Origin: Streptomyces sp. WM6378
GTDB taxonomy: Bacteria > Actinomycetota > Actinomycetes > Streptomycetales > Streptomycetaceae
NCBI RefSeq assembly: GCF_001279695.1
Contig: NZ_LGDD01000235.1
Location: forward strand, 26,654-90,653
DNA: 64,000 bases
Direction: 5' to 3'
Shown here: positions 1 to 7,253 of the stretch, in pieces
Layout of the letters: every line of letters begins with the position of its first letter
Numbering within the stretch: the stretch's first letter is position 1
The notes under the pieces: model-generated
Databases searched by the model: none
What the model was told of the DNA's origin: nothing
Seen by the model: only the letters and a program-made list of their open reading frames with translations
Translations under genes and position numbers: made by a program

Positions 1-1289
1 GGGCGGTGGTTCGCGAGCGTGGTCCGCCAGCGCACCCCGGTGCCGTGCGCGGCGACCAGGTCGAGGAAGGTGTCCACCACGTGCTGCCCGCGTTCGTCCG
101 CGACCGCGCCGAAACTCCGGCCCGCGAGGCCGGGTTCGGGGCAGGAGACGATCTCGGCGTCGTACAGGTCGCGGTGCCAGGCGCGGGGTGGCAGGGGGCG
201 CCGGTATTCGCGCCGGAACCGTTCGCGGAAGCCGTCGTCGAGGAGCAGCGCGCGTCGCTCCGCCTCGGTGCGCAGGTGCAGCGCGGCGGCGGTCGCGCCG
301 AACTCCTCGAACACCACCAGGTCGATCCCGTCGGAGTACAGCTCGAACGGCACCGGCAGGTGCTGCCAGCGCAGGTCCGTGCCGAGCAGCCGACTGGTGA
401 CGGCGGTGGTGCGGGTCAGCGCGGTGGCCAGGCCGGGTGCGGCCTTCGGGTCGATCGCGGTCAACAGGGTGGTTCTGAGCGCCGGTCGGGCCCGGCCGGC
501 CGCAGCGGCGAGGAACAGCAGCGTGTTCAGCGGCATCGCCGGGTTCGGGGCGCTCTGCAGGATGCCGCCGGTGCGGCGCAGCGTGCGGTGCAGCCGCCGG
601 TACTCGCCCCACGAGGCGTAGGTCGAGGGCAGCCGGGCGGAGCGGTAGCGGTCCCCGGCCAGCCGCGAGAAGGGGCTCGTCATGGTGGAGAGACCGAGCA
701 GGCCCGCCGCGCGGGCCGCGGCCACGAGCTCTTCCATCCGGCGCAGTTCCCGCTCGGTGGGCCGTTCCTTCGGGTCGACGGAACGGCCGAGCCCCATCAC
801 GTGCGCCCGCAGGTCGGAGTGGCCGAGGAAGGCCGCCACGTTCGGGCCGAGCGGCCGCTTCTCCAGCGCGTCGACATAGCCCTCGGCCGACTCCCAGGAG
901 CGGTGCGCGGTCAGCGCGTCGAGGATGCAGTCGTACGGTACGGCCTCGACGCGCGAGAACAGGTCGGCGCAGTCGAGCTCGGTCGCGTACACGGTGGACA
1001 GCGAGCAGTTGCCCATCACCACGGTGGTGACGCCGTGCCGTACCGACTCGCGGAGTCCCGGGTCGAGCAGGACCTCGGCGTCGTAGTGGGTGTGGATGTC
1101 GAGAAGGCCCGGCAGGACCCAGCGCCCCCGGGCGTCGATCGTCCGCCCGCCTTCGCGGGCGTGCAGCGGGCGGGCCGAGACGGCGGTCACCACGCCGTCC
1201 TCGATGCCCAGGTCCCGCACGGCGGACGCCGCCCCGGTGCCGTCGAACCAGCGTCCGCCGCGTACGACCACGTCGAATGGCTTGGGCAT
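1..1289 (-). CDS. D-aminoacylase / N-acyl-D-amino-acid deacylase-like amidohydrolase (3' end outside window)
   Basis: Reading leftward from the ATG at 1289, the protein begins MPKPFDVVVRGGRWFDGTG, an amidohydrolase-superfamily N-terminus. It continues with WVLPGLLDIHTHYDAEV (metal-binding HxH) and GVTTVVMGNCSLS, which are typical of N-acyl-D-amino-acid deacylases acting on acylated D-amino acids with active-site metal. About 430 residues are visible and the C-terminus lies beyond the edge. It is the gene after the azole RiPP precursor on the same strand, about 100 bp downstream with a hairpin between them, so co-transcription by read-through is possible. A role in trimming or hydrolysing the RiPP is inference only. 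Family call is firm, substrate unknown. Confidence 0.85.
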   Translation of the reverse strand, partial: MPKPFDVVVRGGRWFDGTGAASAVRDLGIEDGVVTAVSARPLHAREGGRTIDARGRWVLPGLLDIHTHYDAEVLLDPGLRESVRHGVTTVVMGNCSLSTVYATELDCADLFSRVEAVPYDCILDALTAHRSWESAEGYVDALEKRPLGPNVAAFLGHSDLRAHVMGLGRSVDPKERPTERELRRMEELVAAARAAGLLGLSTMTSPFSRLAGDRYRSARLPSTYASWGEYRRLHRTLRRTGGILQSAPNPAMPLNTLLFLAAAAGRARPALRTTLLTAIDPKAAPGLATALTRTTAVTSRLLGTDLRWQHLPVPFELYSDGIDLVVFEEFGATAAALHLRTEAERRALLLDDGFRERFRREYRRPLPPRAWHRDLYDAEIVSCPEPGLAGRSFGAVADERGQHVVDTFLDLVAAHGTGVRWRTTLANHR

Positions 1290-1342
1290 GACCCTCCGCT
1301 CGCTTCTCTGGCGCGTTCTTTTCTCCGGTGGGCAAAGTGCGC

Positions 1343-1366
1343 GGCCCGCGGCGGATGCCGCGGACC
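1343..1366 (-). terminator. Hairpin between precursor peptide and downstream amidohydrolase
   Basis: Arms of 10 bases at 1343-1352 and 1357-1366 pair with one G-T wobble around a 4-base loop. No U-run follows on the minus strand, as is common in Streptomyces. It sits just after the precursor stop codon, so it could partly terminate transcription and keep precursor mRNA in excess over the next gene. Confidence 0.5.
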
Positions 1367-1388
1367 GCTGACGGCGTACGACTTGTCG

Positions 1389-1517
1389 CTACTCGAAGTC
1401 GACGTCGGAGATGTCGAGCGAGCTGCAGGAAGAGCTGCTGCTACACCCCTCGTCCATGCCGATCTCTTCGAGACTGGAAACCTGCTCGTCGACGACCGTG
1501 ATCTCGATGTCGAACAT
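1389..1517 (-). CDS. RiPP precursor peptide, Cys/Ser-rich core (azole/TOMM type)
   Basis: A 42-residue ORF starts at ATG 1517 behind a good GGGGAG ribosome site. It has three parts: an acidic leader (residues 1-24, MFDIEITVVDEQVSSLEEIG then MDEG), a core CSSSSSCSS (25-33), and an acidic tail LDISDVDFE (34-42). A cyclodehydratase/dehydrogenase pair would convert the two Cys and seven Ser to thiazol(in)e and oxazol(in)e rings, and such enzymes are encoded at 7.3-11.9 kb. The tail is unusual because TOMM and thiopeptide cores normally end the peptide. The tail itself resembles the LDxxDxxF-like recognition motif found in many leaders, so it may act as a follower. No LanB-type dehydratase or pyridine synthase is visible nearby, which argues against a classical thiopeptide. 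Confidence 0.8.
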   Translation of the reverse strand: MFDIEITVVDEQVSSLEEIGMDEGCSSSSSCSSLDISDVDFE

Positions 1518-1588
1518 ATTCGTCTCCCCTCGTTCGCGGGTGATCTGGCCCGAACGACACTACGAGAGCCAAGAGAGCGGAGACCATC

Positions 1589-1600
1589 ACGGAATTCCGT
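1589..1600. promoter_or_regulatory. Palindromic operator candidate upstream of precursor gene
   Basis: ACGGAATTCCGT is a perfect 12-bp palindrome 72 bp upstream of the precursor ATG. The 13-mer ACTACGGAATTCC reading through it on the minus strand is found again at 12003-12015 upstream of the biosynthetic operon. A dimeric regulator, possibly the LuxR protein at 3.6 kb, could bind both. Binding is inferred. Confidence 0.5.
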
Positions 1601-1649
1601 AGTTAAACCTTCTGAGAAATTGATCCGCCGGGCCCGGTGATCCGAGCGG

Positions 1650-2876
1650 TCAAGCGGATTTCTCTGATCCGGACGGCGTTTCCGCACCGGCCGGCGAGGA
1701 TTTCGGACGGCGCCGGTGTCGGCTCAGGAGTACGGCGCCGACCAGCACCGCAGCAGCCGCCGCGACTCGGGCGGCCCCGGTGAAACCCAGCCCTTGCATG
1801 GCCCAGCCGGCACTGAGCGGGGCGATCGTGAGCCCTCCCGTGTAAGCGAGCGTATAGAGGGCGTACACCGCGCCGTAGGCCGGTGGTTGCTTCGCCTCGG
1901 CGATCTCCGACATGACGGTGATGGTCGGGGTGAGGACGAACGAGGCGCCGATGGTCACCGCGGCGAGCGCGGCCGCGGTCGCGATCAGGCCGTGCACCGA
2001 GCCCAGGGCGAGCATCGCGACGGCGGCGACCACGCAGCCGCCCGCGGCGACCCGGCCCGGCGCGACCGTGCGCAGCAGGCTCCCCGCGATGGGCGGGGCG
2101 AGCGTGGCGGCGACACCGGCCGCGCCGAAGATCAGGCCGACCGCGCCGACACCGGCATTCTCTGTAGTGAACAGGTGCAGCGGCAGGATGGGCTCCATGA
2201 ACGCCAGCAGCGCGGCGCCCGCCACGGTCAGGAGCGCCACCAGGGCCAGACCGGCACGCCCGCGGATCTCAGAGAGCGTGCCGCGCGCCGCGGCGACGGC
2301 GCCCTCGCGCGGCACGAGGTACCAGCGGGCCGCGCCATCGGCGACGGCGAGCACGGCGGCGAGCAGAAAGGGCGCGCGCGGGTCGAACCAGCCGCTCAGC
2401 AGTCCGCCCAGGGGTGGGCCGATCAGCATGCCCACCGCGAACGAGGACAGGGCCATGCCCATGGCCCTGCCGCGCTCGGCCGGTGCGTGCGTGGCCGCGA
2501 TCAGGGACAGGCCGGCCGTCCACACCACGCCGGCGGCGGCGCCCTGCAGCGCTCGCGCCACAAGGAGCAGGGTCGTGTCGTGGGCGAAGGCGAACAGCAG
2601 GGTGGCCGCGGCCAGACCGATCACCCCGGCCAGCATGGGCCGACGGTTGCCCTGGCGGTCCACCCAGGCACCGACCAGGGGCGTGGCGGCCACGAGCGCG
2701 GCCGCGTAGACGGCGAACAGGATGCCGACGTCGAGTGGCTCGGCGCCGTTGTCGGAGGTGAGTTTCGGCAGCAGGGGCACCGCCATGCCGTACACGAGCG
2801 CGTCGGTGGCCAGTGCCAGGGACGCGACGGTGAGCGCCGCCGTGCTGCGGGTTGTCTTCGGATGCTTGTACTCCAT
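1650..2876 (-). CDS. MFS transporter (DHA1-like), putative RiPP exporter
   Basis: A 408-residue polytopic membrane protein starting MEYKHPKTTRSTAAL. It shows the MFS signature DRQGNRRP after helix 2 (loop 2-3), a second-half repeat, and a charged C-terminal tail, giving about 12 hydrophobic segments. It resembles drug/proton antiporters of the DHA1 type. The in-frame Met codons further upstream fall inside the 16-bp repeats, so ATG 2876 is preferred. It is divergent from the XRE regulator, so local control by that regulator is likely. Export of, or immunity to, the azole peptide is inferred from location, and the cargo is unknown. Confidence 0.8.
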   Translation of the reverse strand: MEYKHPKTTRSTAALTVASLALATDALVYGMAVPLLPKLTSDNGAEPLDVGILFAVYAAALVAATPLVGAWVDRQGNRRPMLAGVIGLAAATLLFAFAHDTTLLLVARALQGAAAGVVWTAGLSLIAATHAPAERGRAMGMALSSFAVGMLIGPPLGGLLSGWFDPRAPFLLAAVLAVADGAARWYLVPREGAVAAARGTLSEIRGRAGLALVALLTVAGAALLAFMEPILPLHLFTTENAGVGAVGLIFGAAGVAATLAPPIAGSLLRTVAPGRVAAGGCVVAAVAMLALGSVHGLIATAAALAAVTIGASFVLTPTITVMSEIAEAKQPPAYGAVYALYTLAYTGGLTIAPLSAGWAMQGLGFTGAARVAAAAAVLVGAVLLSRHRRRPKSSPAGAETPSGSEKSA

Positions 2877-2906
2877 AGTGAATGTGACTACCATAGTGAA
2901 TGTGAC
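2873..2906. repeat. 16-bp direct repeat in the divergent MFS/XRE start region
   Basis: CCATAGTGAATGTGAC occurs twice exactly, at 2873-2888 and 2891-2906, with an 18-bp period. The pair overlaps the MFS start codon on one side and the GTG starts of the XRE regulator on the other. This layout fits an operator that shuts both genes through cooperative binding of the XRE protein (inference). Confidence 0.6.
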
Positions 2907-3378
2907 CAAGCAACAGATCCCCCGGCCGACCCAGCGCATGGGGGACCGGATCAGAGCGGCCCGCGAGGCGCGCGGCCGGTCCACGCAGTCGGCGGCGGCG
3001 GAGGCCGAGATCTCGTCGGGCTACCTGTTCAAGCTGGAGAGCGGCTACGTCGGCACCCCTTCGCCGCGCGTGCTGCACCGGCTCGCCCAGGTGCTCGGCC
3101 TGGACTACTGGGAACTGATGGGTCTTGCGGGATACGTGGTGCCCGACGGGGCGGGCGCGCCCTCCGCCGTCGCGGCGGCGCCGCCGCTCGCATCCCCAAG
3201 GCCCTTCGCATCCCCGGGGCCCGTCGAGTCGCCCGCGTCCCGCGCGTCCCCCGAGCTCCCCGCGCCGGACGCTCTCGGCCGTATCGCCGACGCGCTGGAG
3301 GGCATCCGGGAGGAGCTGGGGATGATCAGAGAAGCCATGGCGGCGCAGGAAAACGCATCGCGCGGCGAGAATTCATGA
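2896..3378 (+). CDS. XRE-family HTH transcriptional regulator
   Basis: About 160 residues from GTG 2896; GTG 2902 or ATG 2938 (MGDRIRAAREARGRS) are alternatives. Residues about 15-70 form a Cro/CI-type HTH (RIRAAREARG, SQSAAAEAEISSGYLFKLE-like segment, HRLAQVLGL). A Pro/Ala/Ser-rich linker follows, then a short amphipathic C-terminal helix (ALEGIREELGMIREAMAAQE) that may dimerise. No ligand-binding domain is apparent. It is divergent from the MFS transporter with the start sites embedded in a direct repeat, which suggests autorepression and control of the transporter. Start is uncertain; family call is good. Confidence 0.75.
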   Translation: MNVTKQQIPRPTQRMGDRIRAAREARGRSTQSAAAEAEISSGYLFKLESGYVGTPSPRVLHRLAQVLGLDYWELMGLAGYVVPDGAGAPSAVAAAPPLASPRPFASPGPVESPASRASPELPAPDALGRIADALEGIREELGMIREAMAAQENASRGENS

Positions 3379-3398
3379 CGCGCGATCCATGGATCCCA

Positions 3399-3431
3399 CG
3401 GATTTCCTTAGGAGGGATCCACGGAAATCCG
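3399..3431. terminator. Inverted repeat after XRE gene (weak terminator or operator)
   Basis: CGGATTTCC at 3399-3407 pairs with GGAAATCCG at 3423-3431 across a 15-base loop. It follows the XRE stop codon and precedes the LuxR promoter. There is no T-run. It could end the XRE transcript or serve as a regulator site, since its half-sites resemble the GGAATTCC palindromes elsewhere in the cluster. Confidence 0.4.
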
Positions 3432-3475
3432 AGGGTCGGGAAGTGAAATCTGGCCACCACGCGACTGAGACAAGC

Positions 3476-3506
3476 TTGACAGTTGCCCCACTTCGTATGT
3501 TTACAT
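3476..3506 (+). promoter_or_regulatory. Probable vegetative promoter of the LuxR gene
   Basis: TTGACA (3476-3481) is a consensus -35 box. An 18-19 bp spacer leads to TTTACA/TTACAT (3500-3506) as the -10. Transcription would start near 3513, giving a leader of about 70 bases before the ATG at 3581. Confidence 0.5.
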
Positions 3507-3580
3507 GACTCTTGCATATGCGCGTCCGTGATCGTCTTTATTTCCGCCTCGGTCCCCGCATTCCTGTATCGGAAGGGATT

Positions 3581-4240
3581 ATGGCCTTCGAATTGTCTTC
3601 ACCGAATTGTGTGACGACGGACAGAGACGAATGTGCGGTGGTGCTCGTGGGCTGGTGGAAGGCGGCCGAACGATTACCTTCGGGCAGCATCCTGCAGGGA
3701 AGAATGGAGATCCATCAGTGCGCGGACTCCGATCTGTTGGCCGCCACCATCCATGCCGTCCAGGCCGAATGGATGCTGGTGGGTGAACAGATCGACGACA
3801 GCGAGATCCACCGCGCCTTCTCCCGGGCGAAGGCGATCCGGGAGGACCTGAAGCTGGCGATCCTCGGCCCCCGTCGTGACTGGCGCCGCTGCGAACGCTG
3901 GCAGCGGCGCGGCTGTCGGGTCTACCTGGAGGACACCGCCGACCTGCACCGCACGGCCGAGGCGATCCGCATCGCTCACGAACTCGGAGTCAACGTCACC
4001 GACCGCAGCTTCTTCCAACTGCTCCAGGAACGTTCCACCGGCCCCGCCCCGCACCTCACCCGGCGCGAGCACGAAGTCCTCGATCTGCTCCGGCGCGGCC
4101 TGCGCAACCAGGACATCGCCCACGCCCTGCACGTCACCGAGAACACCGTCGAGTACCACGTACGCCACCTGCTGTCGAAGTTCGGCGCCCGCAGCCGACT
4201 GGAGGCGGTGGAACGTGCCTCCGCGTTCGGACTCGTCTGA
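3581..4240 (+). CDS. LuxR-family transcriptional regulator
   Basis: 219 residues from ATG 3581, chosen because GGAAGGGA lies 3-10 bases upstream; an in-frame ATG at 3518 lacks such a site. The C-terminal 65 residues are a canonical LuxR/NarL HTH (LTRREHEVLDLLRRGLRNQDIA and VTENTVEYHVRHLLSKFGAR are recognisable in order). The N-terminal 150 residues have no clear receiver phosphorylation motif and are probably a signal or oligomerisation domain. It converges on the azole biosynthetic operon and is the obvious candidate pathway activator. Its palindromic target may be the GGAATTCC sites at about 1.6 and 12.0 kb. Confidence 0.85.
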   Translation: MAFELSSPNCVTTDRDECAVVLVGWWKAAERLPSGSILQGRMEIHQCADSDLLAATIHAVQAEWMLVGEQIDDSEIHRAFSRAKAIREDLKLAILGPRRDWRRCERWQRRGCRVYLEDTADLHRTAEAIRIAHELGVNVTDRSFFQLLQERSTGPAPHLTRREHEVLDLLRRGLRNQDIAHALHVTENTVEYHVRHLLSKFGARSRLEAVERASAFGLV

Positions 4241-4305
4241 CCGCGGCACAACGTCGCGGGCCGCGGCAGGAACCCACAGACCGCGGTCGGGCGGTGCCTC
4301 CCCCG

Positions 4306-5412
4306 TCACCGCTCGGCCGCACCCACCATCCGGACCTCGATCAACCGCTCCGGCGCGAGCAGGTCCCGGGCGACGGCGCTCACCTCCGTACCGCTCACCG
4401 CCGCCAACGCCGCTGGATAGCCGTCGAGTTCGGCCTGCCCCAGGCCCGCCACCCGATACGCGACGAGCCGCTCGGCCAGGGCCCGCTCCGACTGGAGCGC
4501 CCGATACCGCTGGACGATCAGCCGCTCTTTCGCCGCCCTGAGCAGACCGGGCGCCACCGCGGCCCGGCCCAATTCCTCCAGCGCCGCGCGCACGCACCCG
4601 GCGACCTCGTCCAGCGCCTCGGGCCGGCATCCGGCGAAACACATGCCGTACCCGCCCTCGGCGAGTTCCCGGCTGAACGCCGCGACGGAATAGGTCAGTT
4701 GACGCTCCTTGCGCAGCACCCGGTCGAGGATGCCCTCCCTGCCGCCCAGGAGGGCCCAGGCGAGGTGCAGGGCGGACTTCCGGCCGGAGGACAGGGGGAC
4801 GCCCGGCGTGCCGAGGAGGTAGTGGGAGCGGGGCCCTTCGATCGGGACGGTCCTAGGCGCGAGGGCGGGGGCGGTATCGAAGGGCTGGAACGCGGGGCGC
4901 TCCCCGAGCAGTTCAGCCGCGGCCGCCTCGACCTCCCGGTCATCGGCCGTCCGGATGCGGCGCACGCGCTCCTCATGGACGACGCCGTACCGGTGCCGCT
5001 CCCCGAACAGCGCCCGCCGGACCAGGTCGGGGCCGCGTTCGCCGGACGACGACCGGACCAGGCATTCGGCGCGCAGCCGGTCAAGGAGTCCGGCATCCAC
5101 GGCCGACCCTTCCCTCGGAAACCAGTCGGGCAGAGAACGCAACAACTCCCTCTCGCTGCCCAGGACTTCGGCGGTGACCCCGGCGAAGTCGGCCGTCACC
5201 ACGGGTTCCACCCGGCAGACCAGCCCCTCCGCCCGCGCGGCCCGGGCCACCGCCCGCGCCCACCTCGCGGCGACCAGGGGCGCGGCCAGCAGTGCGGGCC
5301 TGGAGACTCCGGCGAGCGGCACGGCCAGACTCGCCGCTGCGACGGGGCCCGCGGGACCCTCGGGCAGGGCGAAGACAAGATGCGGCGCGGCTGCCGCGCC
5401 ACGGTCGTTCAT
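4306..5412 (-). CDS. M16-family peptidase-like subunit without zinc motif
   Basis: 368 residues from ATG 5412. It resembles the structural half of M16 (insulinase/PqqFG-type) proteases. There is no HxxEH. The C-terminal half has the substrate-cleft elements of the family (SALHLAWALLGGREG, VLRKERQLTYSV with the conserved R...Y pair, GYGMCFAGC). It starts inside the stop codon of the catalytic partner (ATGA), so the two are translated in a coupled manner, probably as a heterodimer. The pair is last in the azole RiPP operon and is the best candidate for removing the leader and/or tail from the modified precursor (inference). Confidence 0.75.
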   Translation of the reverse strand: MNDRGAAAAPHLVFALPEGPAGPVAAASLAVPLAGVSRPALLAAPLVAARWARAVARAARAEGLVCRVEPVVTADFAGVTAEVLGSERELLRSLPDWFPREGSAVDAGLLDRLRAECLVRSSSGERGPDLVRRALFGERHRYGVVHEERVRRIRTADDREVEAAAAELLGERPAFQPFDTAPALAPRTVPIEGPRSHYLLGTPGVPLSSGRKSALHLAWALLGGREGILDRVLRKERQLTYSVAAFSRELAEGGYGMCFAGCRPEALDEVAGCVRAALEELGRAAVAPGLLRAAKERLIVQRYRALQSERALAERLVAYRVAGLGQAELDGYPAALAAVSGTEVSAVARDLLAPERLIEVRMVGAAER

Positions 5413-6485
5413 CCGAGCTCCTGCGCGAACCAGCCCCGCCACTGAGTGAGCACGGCAGCGACCTCCTCCACGGAACCGGCGGTCAACTCGCCCACGAGCG
5501 GCTCGGCGTACCGGCGGGCGACCGCCTCGACATCGCCCTCCGCCCGCAGCCGGGGGATGAGCACCGAGGCCCGCAGCCAGTCCGCCCCACCCGGCGCGGT
5601 GAGCCGCACGCGGGTGGCCGCGAGGGCGTTCAGGAGCGCCTGACGCGCGGGCCGCGCCCCCGATGCCGCCATCAGGGCCCACACGCACAGCCACCCTCGC
5701 AGCGGCAGAGTCTGTACGACCAGACCGGTCGCCGCCTTGACGGCATCGCAGGCCAGAACGGAAACCGCCGACGCGGCCCCCGGACGCGCCACGGCGACCC
5801 CGGACGCGGACCCGTATGTCACCTCGGCGCCCGGTGACGCGGGCTGTACGAGTGGGTGGGGCGCACGGACCGGTAGGCCCGGCCCCCACTCCGAGACCAT
5901 CGAGGTCACCTCGGGCACCAGCTCGGCCGCTCCGTCCGTCACGATCACGAGGGTCGCGTCCCGCGGGTCGTACCACCTCCGATGGGCGTCACGCAGTGGT
6001 CGCGGGGTGAGCGCGTCGAGCACCCGCGCGCTCCCGAGCACCGGGTGTGCGCACGACGTCCCCGACCACAACGCCCCGAGCAACGCCTCCCGGAGCTGCC
6101 AGGAGGGATCGGCGCAGCGCTCCGCGCGCTCCTCCCGGATCGCGGTGACCTCGGCGCTCAACTCCCGTACGGATACGTCCAGTTCATTGAAGATCCGGCC
6201 CAGGGCGCGCACCGCCGTGAGCGTGTCCGCCCGTCGCACCACCGTGTCGTACACCGTCGCCTCCCTGCCGGTGCGGGCCGACATCGGCACACCGTCACCG
6301 ACCAGACCCCCCGCCAACGAGCAGCGCACGACGAGGTGTTCGAGCGCATGGGCCGTTCCTTCGGCGCCGGGCGACTCGTCGGCGCTGCCCACCGGCAGGC
6401 GCAGCAGCACCGCCGCGAGCGGGGATCCGCGGTGGGGAACGGCGATCAGCCGGAGACCGGAGGGGGTCACCCGCAGGTCCGTCAC
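5409..6485 (-). CDS. M16-family zinc metallopeptidase, catalytic subunit
   Basis: 358 residues from GTG 6485, which overlaps the upstream stop as GTGA. The inverted zinc motif HxxEH is present as HALEH (H46, E49, H50), followed by the glutamate-rich helix with EVTAIREERAE that normally supplies the third zinc ligand. The family cleaves peptides inside a clam-shell chamber formed with a non-catalytic partner, which is the next gene. The operon position after a YcaO cyclodehydratase indicates RiPP processing. Family is certain, precise cleavage site unknown. Confidence 0.85.
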   Translation of the reverse strand: MTDLRVTPSGLRLIAVPHRGSPLAAVLLRLPVGSADESPGAEGTAHALEHLVVRCSLAGGLVGDGVPMSARTGREATVYDTVVRRADTLTAVRALGRIFNELDVSVRELSAEVTAIREERAERCADPSWQLREALLGALWSGTSCAHPVLGSARVLDALTPRPLRDAHRRWYDPRDATLVIVTDGAAELVPEVTSMVSEWGPGLPVRAPHPLVQPASPGAEVTYGSASGVAVARPGAASAVSVLACDAVKAATGLVVQTLPLRGWLCVWALMAASGARPARQALLNALAATRVRLTAPGGADWLRASVLIPRLRAEGDVEAVARRYAEPLVGELTAGSVEEVAAVLTQWRGWFAQELG

Positions 6486-7243
6486 GGCGCGCTCTGCACC
6501 GTCACCAGCGTCTGCGCGAGGAAGCGGTCCTGTTCGTCCACCGCGATGAGGACCCAATCCCCGCACGCGAGCAGCGGGTTGTCATCGAGCGGCAGGTCGA
6601 GATGGACCTCCGGATGCCGCGGTGAGCACGTCAGCTCCACCCGCTCGATCCAGCCCATGCCCTGCCGGGCGAGGGCAACCGTGACCGGCTCGGTGAGACC
6701 GGTCAGGCCGACGGTGAAGCGCAGGACGCGGCGGCCGGTGTCGTCCACCGTCTCCGTCAGGTCGGCCCGGCCGAGGTGGAGCGGAGAGACGTATCGCTGG
6801 GTGAACGGGTACGGGGTGGTGCGTCCGTCCTTGTCGAAGACGATCGCGTGCACCGCGAGCAGCCTGTTCTCGGCGTCGTACACCGAGGCGTGGCAGTAGT
6901 CGCGCTCCCGGCCGTCGAAGAGGACCAGCAGATCCGTCGTGACCTCGGGACTCTCCGGAGTGACCACGTGGAAGCGCTCCCGGGTCTCCTCGCCGTCGAC
7001 GAAGAAGAACTTGTGGGTGAGCATGGCCGGTCCGCCGAGCCCGTCGACCTTGGAGGAGAAGCGCAGCCGGACGCCGGAGCCGACCGCCTCGCCGGACACC
7101 GAGCAGTGCACCGGCGCTTGGCCCGACGGCAGGCAGCGGCTTGTGATGTGACGTGCGTACGCCTCGGGGATCAGGGAGGTGGAGGCGAAGTCCTCCTTGC
7201 GGACCACCGCCAGGGACGGGACGGCGACGAAACGGGCTGCCAT
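6482..7243 (-). CDS. Conserved-looking protein of unknown function in azole RiPP operon
   Basis: 253 residues from ATG 7243 with GGAG 8-11 bases upstream. I do not recognise a family. The sequence is rich in predicted beta strands, with no signal peptide, membrane segment or obvious catalytic motif. Features include HKFFFVDGEETRERFHVVTP in the middle and a few scattered Cys residues. It lies 10 bp after the YcaO gene and overlaps the peptidase gene by 4 bp, so it is made together with the modification enzymes. A scaffold, chaperone or extra tailoring role is possible; none can be supported from sequence alone. Confidence 0.8.
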   Translation of the reverse strand: MAARFVAVPSLAVVRKEDFASTSLIPEAYARHITSRCLPSGQAPVHCSVSGEAVGSGVRLRFSSKVDGLGGPAMLTHKFFFVDGEETRERFHVVTPESPEVTTDLLVLFDGRERDYCHASVYDAENRLLAVHAIVFDKDGRTTPYPFTQRYVSPLHLGRADLTETVDDTGRRVLRFTVGLTGLTEPVTVALARQGMGWIERVELTCSPRHPEVHLDLPLDDNPLLACGDWVLIAVDEQDRFLAQTLVTVQSAP

Positions 7244-7253
7244 GGCAGGTCTC

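Noticed and set aside
1389..1517. Interpretation as a thiopeptide precursor
   Set aside because: No LanB-type dehydratase halves or pyridine-forming cycloaddition enzyme in the cluster, and the core is not C-terminal.
6..1640. Long plus-strand open frame opposite the D-aminoacylase gene
   Set aside because: High-GC antisense frame; low-complexity Arg/Gly/Ala product, and the opposite strand matches a known family.
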